From assembly GCA_003427395.1 (NCBI GenBank), contig BFEA01000003.1, positions 966,854 to 990,870 of the forward strand: a stretch of DNA of 24,017 nucleotides. Direction: 5' to 3'. This DNA is from Chara braunii. Lineage: Eukaryota > Streptophyta > Charophyceae > Charales > Characeae. The notes below the pieces were generated by a model. The model worked only from the letters and a program-made list of their open reading frames with translations. It did not search any database and had not been told where the DNA came from. Of this stretch, positions 17,033 to 24,017 are shown piece by piece. Both the position numbers and the translations under genes were made by a program. Positions within the stretch are counted from its first letter, which is position 1. Each line of letters begins with the position of its first letter.

Positions 17033-18344
17033 GTGAGTTCCCGGTAATTTTGTGTGCATGCCAACTCTTCGTTTTCTATTGCATTCAATTTTCTTGGACC
17101 AAAAAGATGCTTTGTGTTGTCTTTTAGTTTGAGCGCGCGGGGAACGTCCATATGCTTGATCCCACTCCCTGAATTTTGTAATCGACGGAAATTGATATGC
17201 TTCATCCCACTCCTTGAAGTTTCTTTGAGTTGTACTGTATGTCCAAGGCAGTATCTGTCCTGGAATTTTAGGTGTAGTCACCGCGCACGCGATTCTCGGC
17301 GCTGGGCGGATTTTGTGTAGACTGAGCCAAGTTCTACGTGTCCAAACTCTTCATTTCTGGCCGTCAGTTTCTGCAATCTAGGCTCAGATATGGACCGTGC
17401 GGGTAAGTTGGACTCGGCCTCATACCACTGTATACGAGGAATTCCCGCTTCCAGGAAGCCGCCGGTAGGCGCGATCACAGAAAAACCATTGACGCCAGTC
17501 GTAATAAATTGTGATATTTTTTTGTCGACCTCCTCAGTGGACTGATATATAGAGCGGGTGGCGGGCTCCGTCGACGGACAGATGAATACGATGTTAGGAT
17601 TGGATTTCTCCGATTCACTTGTCTCTTTGTGAAGATGGCAATTTTAAATGCTGCACATTTTTATTGGCCGTCTTCTGGCAGTGGTTGCATGGTTGTGGTC
17701 GGGTGATGGCATACATGAGCGCAAAGGTTGGGATCGATTCTCCGGGAAGAGCCATGAGGGCTATCTATCCTGAACCAGGTCCTTATCAAGTAGGATGATC
17801 CGGGAGAACTGCCTCCTCTCTGGCGGCTTCATTATGGCTACCGTGGATTTTTGGTTTGATATTTGCACGAGGATAAATCGACCTTATCGTCGCTGTTTCA
17901 AGGCCGTGCAGTCGAACGATCGCCTTGCATATCTCGTGGCCGCAACCCCGATACTCGACTCTGGTCCCTTGAGGTTTGTGATGTGTGCTTTCGAAGTTGT
18001 TTGTGCAGTAGTGGGTCTCTTTAGAAGATACGCATGTTGCAGCGTATAGATGCTATGCCATGTTGTCCTTCCATCGCAGTCTCCGATTGTGAGTTAGACG
18101 TGTTGTGCGATGGACGTTGATACCCGCCACGCATTCAGAGTTAGTTATGACCTGCCGTTCGTGATTGTGGCAATGTGGAGATAGTGTCTGTAGTTTGGGA
18201 GTAGGTAACCTCGAGCGCACCAGAAAATTTCCAGGCGGGTCAGGATATGTCCAGCTATTTTTCTGGCTGCATGTTGCAGTCGTGGTTGTCGTCGACTGTT
18301 GTGATTAACCGACATGAGGCATTGTGGTGCGGTGTTGCTCGCAG
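17033..18344 (+). other. Intron 2 of the repeat-protein gene
   Basis: It begins GTGAGT and ends TTGCTCGCAG. The donor leaves one base of a codon (G) and the acceptor supplies two (GA), restoring GGA and the frame, which strongly supports the splice. It contains a 45-bp-spaced direct repeat (ATATGCTTSATCCCACTCC at 17150 and 17195). No gene is seen inside. Confidence 0.7.
17150..17224 (+). repeat. Direct repeat, spacing 45 bp
   Basis: ATATGCTTGATCCCACTCCC (17150 onward) and ATATGCTTCATCCCACTCCT (17195 onward) share about 26 of 29 bases including the following TGAA. Located in intron 2. Confidence 0.7.
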
Positions 18345-21300
18345 GATCGAAGGAAGGTGGGAATGAAATGCTGCGGCAAATGGTGGAGGGCCGGAAGGGT
18401 CCGTTGCACAACGCCGTTGAGAGGCTGGGACCCGGAAAAATGTCGGACGATATCATCGGCTTATGCTATGCTTTGTGGGCGATGAAGCACACGGGCAGTC
18501 TGGCAGCTGGCGACAGATGTCAGCCCAGCAATGCTTTGGCTGTGTACCAGGTACGCTCGGGGGCTTCTGCAGCAGCCAATCAGAGTCAGCTCGCGGGAAA
18601 GGCGGTGTACAAGTGGACGGAGAGCGGGCTGCTGAATGAGCTATACGTGTCAGGCGGGGTGAAGGCCGTGAAGGCGGGACAAAGACTTGTGGAACTGCTG
18701 GCCAGCAAGAGGTGTGAGATGGAGGTAAGCGTGAAGGGATCGTGGAGGAGGTTGGGTGAATTGGAGAGGAAGGTGGTTGCGGAGATGGTGCAGGAAGCAG
18801 GACCAGTGGGCCTGAAAGTTGCCGACACGATGATCGATTACTTCTGGTCGACTGTCGGTTGGAGCGCAGCTACGGGCGGCGCCAAGCACGTGACGGCCAA
18901 AGAAAGAAGCGGATCGCTGTACAGATGGACAGACCAAGCAATCTGGGAGATGCATTTAATGGGGAAATTGGTGGTTTTGGGAGGGGTCCGAGCCATGGAG
19001 GTAGGTCTGTCGTTGGTCGAGGAAGCCACAACGAGGCACTTCCCGCAGCGGCTGAAGTCGTTGATGAAGTCATTGGAAGAAGTTGCGGGAAAAGGGAGTA
19101 TACCGTTGGCAACCCAATTGATCGGTGGGCTTAAGAAGGGCGGGGACGCTGCCGAGCGTATCTCGGAGGAAGAATGGAGCATGCTGAACGGCCTGAAAAT
19201 TCTTGGAGGCGAGTGCATGTTCCGGCTTGGCAAATTGCTCCTCCGGGGGCCGAACAAGTGTCCCCGGGAGAAGCAGAACGACATTCTTTGCGAGATTTAC
19301 AAAGCTATCGGCCCAATGGGCTTGGAAATCGGCGAGTATTTGCGATCAAGGTCCATCGACGCATTGACGGGCGCCGGTTGCGGTGGTTTGACGCAAGGGT
19401 TGTGGGGTTGGGAGGTTGTCAAGTGCGCGGATGTCAGGAAGGAGAGTGCCGTCATCGACAGTGCTGGATCGAGAAAGGCTTACGAGAAGATCGTTGCAAA
19501 GCTGCATGAAGCCAAGGCCGAGGGCGGACGCGCTGTCTTGGAGACTGCCCTCTCTTTTCGCAAAGCAGAAGCCGAGGCCATCGGTGACCACTGGCATGTC
19601 CCGGAAATGATTTTGAAATGGGCTTTCAATCAACGGTGGGAGATGGTGAGAGAGATGCTGCTTCTGAAGGGTACGTTGTGCTGGACTGAGGCGTTGTCCG
19701 GCACCGTCTCTATCAAAAGCCGTCATATCAGTCGCGCTGGAAGAATCCTCCTCCAGAAATTGGAAATGTTCCGTCGGCGGCAAGTTCGGCAGCTTCTCAA
19801 GCTTCTCCAGCTGGAGTATGAGGTGGTTGTGTCCAGCTCCACCGTCGATCTTCAGCTTGACAAAGAAGACTTCGCCGTTGACGGCGATAGAGAGTGGTGT
19901 TCTTCGGGCAAGAGCATCATCGTATACCTCGGCGGCAAGGACGCGGAAGTTGGCCCTGCCTGGTTCAACGAGAAATTCAAACAACTCGGCAACTGGGAGT
20001 TCGAACCCGCCGTCGTTTTCGACGCGCACGTGTACGTGTATCCGTTGATGGTTTCCGTTAAAGGATGGCAAATGTCGTGGGATCATGAGAGGTGTCCTCC
20101 GCGCGACAGGCATCTGTCTAGGTACGTGTCTTCTGGAGGAGCGTGGGACTCGGGTGCAGTGCTTGCTAAGGATTTCATTGAGCAGAAGGTGTGGGCTTTC
20201 GCCAGGCTTCGTCTCTTTTCGAATAGTAAACAGTGGGACACGCTGGCGAAGGTTGTGGAGGACGGTCTCAGCGTCGGTACGGGACCCCGATCACGTTTGC
20301 TTCTCGCCGTCCGGATCTTCGATCTCGCTCGACTCAAGTGCGAGAGGTACGTGAGGAGCCTCGTCTCGAAAATGGAGTCCTTCGTGCCTTGCAGACCCCA
20401 ATCGGGATTGATTGCCGAAGCGTTCAAGGTATCCGCAATGGAGCGCAGCAGTAGCCGCACTTGCACGGAAAGGCTGTTGTATTCGTCGTCTGCCTCAAGC
20501 TCGTCCTCCTCTTCCTCATCCTCTGATGACTCTGGGGATAAGGAATGGCGACTGCGTATGCAAGATGTATCAAGGAGGAAGGAGCAGACCAAGAAGAAAG
20601 CAGAGGTAATCGACAAGGATCATCGCCATGAGCACAAGCACACCCGGCATCGCGTTGTTGATCGTCGGAGGGACTACTCGTCCTCGTCTAGCTCTTCTTC
20701 CGAGTCGAGTTCGTCTTCCTCTCGCTCGTCGGATATTGAAGAGGTGAGGAAGACAAAGACGAAGACACATCGTCACCATCGTCGCAGCAGCCATCTCGAT
20801 AGCAGCGATGGCGACGACAGGCGTCGTCATAAAACCCGTCGTCATGAGGCGAAGGTGCACAGGAAGGTTTCTTTCTCGTGTGAATCTGACGATAGCAGCG
20901 ACCACTCTCACAAGGTCGATCGCATTGCAGCGAAACGAACGGATGTAACACGGCATAAACAAACTGTGACCAAGGGGGAAGATCACAGGAAGGAGAAGAA
21001 GAGTTACGGTGCAGTCTCGGATGAGAGCAATGGCGCGCACGTGAAGAAGACCGAGGTGAAAACGACCACGGTGAAGGTGGACAAGAAGACGGCGAACCGC
21101 GTCGACAGCGACGCCGACATCAGGGTGGATATCAGCGAGGAGAGTGACCGTGGTGGCTCACTATACAAGATCGGGAAGAGCAGCATGTCGAAGAAGCAGG
21201 TTGTCGACGAGAGCGAGAGCGATCGTGACAGTTCCTACCGTCACGTGACGAAAAAGACGGCTTTGACAGGCGACAAGCAGTCAAGTGACTCGGTGAAGAA

Positions 21301-22090
21301 GTCGTCCTCCTCTACTTCGAAGATCGATCACACGGTGACGGGGAAAACGACGGTGGACAAGAGCAAGAAGGAAATGAAGGTTACTGAGCTGAAAGAAAGG
21401 GAAGGGGTAGTGTACAAGCCAAGGGACTACGAGGGTAAGGGGATTAATGTGGTCGACGAAGGGTTGTACTCGGTGCACAAGGACGTCCAGCACAGAAGCA
21501 AGGATGAGACTCAACTGTCGAAGCATGAATATAAACAGAGCAAGGATTCGAGGGAGGAATACAAGGAGTACAAGAAGCAGGAACACAGGGAGGCAAAGGA
21601 TGAGCACAGGGAGGTTAAGAGGAATGAGCGCAAGGAGGTAAAAAAGGATGACCACAGGGAGGTTAAGAGGGATGAGCACAAGGAGGTGAAGAGGGATGAG
21701 CACAGGGAGGTTAAGAGGGGCGAGCACAAGGAGGTAAAGAAGGATGTACACAAGGAGGAACACGAGATGGTGCGAAAGGAAGCGAAGGAGCACAAGGAAA
21801 CGGAGTATAAGGAGCACAGGGAGTCGAAGGATGAGCATAAGGCTACGGAGACGGAGCACAGGGCTACGTTGGGGAAGGAGCACAAGGCTATGGAGACGAG
21901 GAAGGTCGAATACAAGGAGTCGAAGGAGGATCACAAAGAGGCCAAAGGTGGATACAAGGAGATGAAAGAGGACCACAAGGAGACGAGGCACGCATACATT
22001 GCGAGTGACGACCACAAGGGTTACAAGGATACGAAGGAGCACAAAGGAACCAGGGAATCGTATGTCAAGGAAACGACCACAACGACGAAG
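18345..22090 (+). CDS. Repeat-protein gene, large exon 3
   Basis: Open for over 3.7 kb. It starts after TTGCTCGCAG in a phase that exactly complements exon 2 (ILL-G-SKEGG) and probably ends at ACGAAG|GTATGC (22090); beyond this the translation turns suddenly hydrophobic and T-rich, stopping at 22216. Residues about 90-340 hold helical repeats: LNELYVSGGVKAVKAGQRLV, GPVGLKVADTMIDYFW, VVLGGVRAMEVGLSLVEEA, LKILGGECMFRLGKLLL and AIGPMGLEIGEYLRSRS. A middle part (about 340-710) has no recognised domain. Then come Ser-rich tracts (about 20475-20530 and 20671-20730), a His/Arg/Lys-rich stretch, and a Lys/Glu/His-rich tail (21380-22075) made of imperfect 8-residue units such as RDEHKEVK. The tail is surely disordered. 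Function unknown; a scaffold or nuclear RS-like role is only a guess. Confidence 0.8.
21528..22075 (+). repeat. 24-bp coding tandem repeats (Lys/Glu/His tail)
   Basis: The clearest block (about 21590-21765) has a 24-bp period, with units such as GGATGAGCACAAGGAGGT encoding DEHKEV-type octapeptides. Alternation of AAG and AGG codons between units (HKEV / HREV) suggests a 48-bp higher-order unit. The block decays on both sides into looser KEHKE-type sequence. Confidence 0.85.
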
Positions 22091-22711
22091 GTATGCCCTC
22101 ATTTGTCCAATTCACTGCGGATACCCACTTTTTTATCATTTAGGTGTTTGCCTTTCAATAACGTCTTTTTTTTGTTTTTTTCATGGCTGAAGCTCGGTAG
22201 ACGTACAAACCGCTAAATGAGAGTGCACCATCGAGGCAACAATCGCACTAAAAAAGATGGCAGCCATAGTGATACCGAGCTTCATCATTTCCTACAAAAT
22301 TGAACAGGCAATGGAGATGCACTATGCTTTCAATTATGTGGACGGATGGGTTTGCTTGGACCCTGTAATACGCCAATGACTGCTCGTCCGGACACACGAG
22401 TTTCTACTCAAGCCACGACTCGGAAGTGTAGCACCCGGCGGTCACGAAATTGTGAAGCGCGCTGGCTACGCGGTGACAACCATCTTTATCCGCATAGAGC
22501 GCCCGGTGGGTGAAAAACAATAAAAAACAATAAAATAAAACAATCTTGATTAATTGATTGATTTTGTATGTCTGATCGACTGTTTGATTGTGGGTTAAAA
22601 AATCGCTTTTTTTTTTACTTTTTTTTGTGTTTTTATTTTTTTTGCTTGCTTGCTTCCTTGCTTGATTGGTGGGGGATGGGTCTCCCAAGCTCCCCCCCCC
22701 TTCCCGCTGCG

Positions 22712-22822
22712 TGCACGCACAAACACAAACACACGCGCGCACACAGACACACACGCACGCGCACACGCACACGCACACGCACACACGCACACGCACACGC
22801 ACACGCACGTACGTACACACAC
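22712..22822 (+). repeat. CA/CACG microsatellite
   Basis: Mixed CACACG and CACGCA units over about 110 bases, ending CACGTACGTACACACAC. It is preceded by a C-run. It makes alternating purine-pyrimidine sequence, a known Z-DNA-prone type. Confidence 0.95.
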
Positions 22823-22864
22823 TGTCAAACGGGAACTCGTTGTAGGGTTCTTTTGTTTTTTTTT

Positions 22865-22885
22865 GATTGATTGATTGATTGATTG
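22865..22885 (+). repeat. (GATT)n microsatellite
   Basis: Five consecutive GATT units after a T-run. Related TTGATTAATTGATTGATT sequence lies at about 22545-22563. Confidence 0.85.
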
Positions 22886-23295
22886 ACTAATTTACGTTTC
22901 TTCTGATAAGAGTATTTGTTTTTTCGTTTTCTATTTAAAAAAATAAACAAAAACGTCGAAATCCAAAGCATGCTTTTCAAATCCTACAACGCTTTTTTTC
23001 TTGGTTTATTACTTTTTTAAAATTTAAATATGACAATTTCTCGGCCGTGCCTGACCGCCCGGGCGATGAGTGCGGGGGATTGCTAGGATAGAACCGAATG
23101 CGGGAATCGTGTGTATGAACCGAAAGTGCGGAGATCTCTGGTCCATGAATGAATGTACCTGGTGAGTGACTGAAGGGACCGGAAAGGACGAAGTATGTAA
23201 AAACGCACCGAAAACGCTAGAGAGTTTTCACTGTTTCGCTGAAGTGCTTTCACTGTTTTGGAGATTGAATAAACGAAAAATGCCGGAGTTTGCAG

Positions 23296-23346
23296 ACCTG
23301 TCATGACCCATCTGTGGCTATAGGAGGCACGGACATGCGCGCACAG
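23296..23346 (+). CDS. Candidate small exon of the repeat-protein gene
   Basis: It is flanked by GAGTTTGCAG| and |GTAAGC, 51 bases, no stop, phase 0 on both sides, matching the phase-0 end of exon 3. It would encode TCHDPSVAIGGTDMRAQ. The splice signals are good, but nothing in the short protein confirms it. Confidence 0.25.
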
Positions 23347-23398
23347 GTAAGCAAAATGTTGTTTTATTCAGTAGTTTCGTACTTTTGTGTTTTTTCAG

Positions 23399-23500
23399 AA
23401 AATGACACCGTGTGTACGCAGTCCAAGCGCCAACTCGAATCTATATCCAGAAAACGGCTTCTGGAAATTGTTTGCATTCCCCGGACGGAGGTGGAGCTAG
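23399..23500 (+). CDS. Candidate terminal exon
   Basis: It follows a strong T-run acceptor (TGTGTTTTTTCAG). In phase 0 it encodes 33 residues (KMTPCVRSPSANSN...) before TAG at 23498-23500. The intron before it would be only 52 bases. Plausible as the last coding exon but unsupported by any domain. Confidence 0.2.
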   Translation, partial: KMTPCVRSPSANSNLYPENGFWKLFAFPGRRWS

Positions 23501-24017
23501 GATGGTATGCAAAATTGCGGTCATAACAAACTACCGGAATGCACGTGTTATGGACATACCTAGGCAAAATTATGGGCATACCGGTGACCTGAGGTGGGGC
23601 CCAAACTATTAACATACCCGTCTACCGGAAGGCTGAAATTATGCTCATACACAGACGCCTTTGTGGTGGGCATGGGTATAATGTCGTGGTCAAGATCCGA
23701 GGGCGTGTGGGATTGCGTACACCAACAATTCCACACATGGGAAGTGGGTGTAGTGTGGGATTGCGTACACCAACAATTCCACACATGGGAAGTGGGTGTA
23801 GTGGGTATTACCATCTGCAGGTGAGTACAGATGCAATTTTCCTTTTTTCTTTGAGAAAAGTGTTGAAATGCCCCTAAAGTTGGGGTATTTTGTCAGATAA
23901 CCGTAAAGGGCACGTGTGTGACGAAATGCCCCGAGTTAATCTGTTTTCTTTTGCATGTTCCTCTACTGGGCCCTGGGCAACTTGTCTATATGGCCCGGGA
24001 TCTCTGGCCTGGGCAAA
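23501..24017. other. 3' spacer with short repeats, no gene seen
   Basis: It contains degenerate repeats of AAAATTATGGGCATAC type (about 23505-23655), a perfect 48-bp tandem duplication (23705-23800), and a hairpin AAATGCCCC / GGGGTATTT (about 23867-23890). No reading frame with a recognisable domain. Confidence 0.5.
23705..23800 (+). repeat. Perfect 48-bp tandem duplication
   Basis: The unit beginning GTGTGGGATTGCGTACACCA (23705-23752) is repeated without change at 23753-23800. Each unit holds GTGTGG and CCACAC 20 bases apart, so each can form a small hairpin. Lack of differences implies a recent duplication or an assembly duplication. Confidence 0.95.

Larger units (their letters stand above)
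22091..23295 (+). other. 3' region or last large intron, low complexity
   Basis: It begins with the probable donor GTATGC. It contains T-runs, GATT repeats, an AC/ACGC microsatellite and no reading frame with a recognisable domain. If exon 3 is followed by the small candidate exon at 23296 this is an intron; otherwise it is 3' untranslated and intergenic sequence. Confidence 0.4.

Noticed and set aside
21281-22102. Leu/Val-rich minus-strand frame of 273 codons resembling a membrane protein
   Set aside because: It is the antisense of the Lys/Glu/His repeats; CTC/CTT and similar codons arise mechanically.
22091-22216. Extension of exon 3 to the stop at 22216
   Set aside because: A good donor (ACGAAG|GTATGC) lies at 22090, and the following sequence turns suddenly T-rich and hydrophobic, so it is more likely intron or not translated.

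Overview
The window is eukaryotic nuclear DNA. It has spliced coding sequence with GT..AG boundaries, GC-rich mobile elements inside AT-rich spacers, microsatellites and a 797-base assembly gap. The style of the transposon proteins reminds me of the charophyte alga Chara braunii. That is recollection, not something the sequence proves.

Region by region. (1) Bases 1-1350 are AT-rich spacer with no supportable gene. (2) Bases 1354-9874 are one 8.5-kb PIF/Harbinger DNA transposon. It is bounded by 24-bp imperfect terminal inverted repeats (21/24 matching) and a TTA target duplication. It carries a DDE transposase on the + strand (1988-3271) and two genes on the - strand. One is a Myb/SANT-like DNA-binding partner (9018-7405). 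The other is a third protein of about 530 codons that I do not recognise (6189-4591). All three reading frames are damaged: two opposite frameshifts in the transposase, one in-frame TGA in the Myb gene and one in-frame TAG in the third gene. The element is therefore either decaying, carries sequence errors, or uses recoding. Repeats inside it include a 54-bp minisatellite, an AC microsatellite and a pair of SINE-like units. (3) Bases 9878-11618 are spacer with a G/A-rich tract. (4) Bases 11619-13479 are a nest: a small (about 438 bp) PIF/Harbinger-type MITE with a TAA duplication, split by a 1.4-kb element that has 12-bp inverted ends, a 10-bp target duplication and subterminal GC palindromes (Mutator-like by inference). 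The gap lies inside this inner element. (5) Bases 13480-14800 hold a tRNA-like 72-mer, a perfect 22-bp inverted repeat and a short palindromic element. (6) From 14880 to at least 22090, and perhaps to 23500, runs a host gene. It has three supported exons (14880-15476, about 16720-17032, 18345-22090), and the exon 2/3 phases match exactly. It encodes a protein with about six copies of a degenerate helical repeat built around a Gly-Gly motif, an unrecognised middle region, Ser-rich tracts and a long Lys/Glu/His repeat tail. I recognise no family. (7) The 3' end holds microsatellites, a perfect 48-bp tandem duplication and possible last exons.

How the parts work together. In PIF/Harbinger elements the transposase and a Myb/SANT-like partner act together: the partner helps nuclear import and end binding, and the transposase cuts at TWA targets. 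A third gene on the same element is unusual and is the best candidate here for something undescribed. The repeat protein gene is the second candidate.
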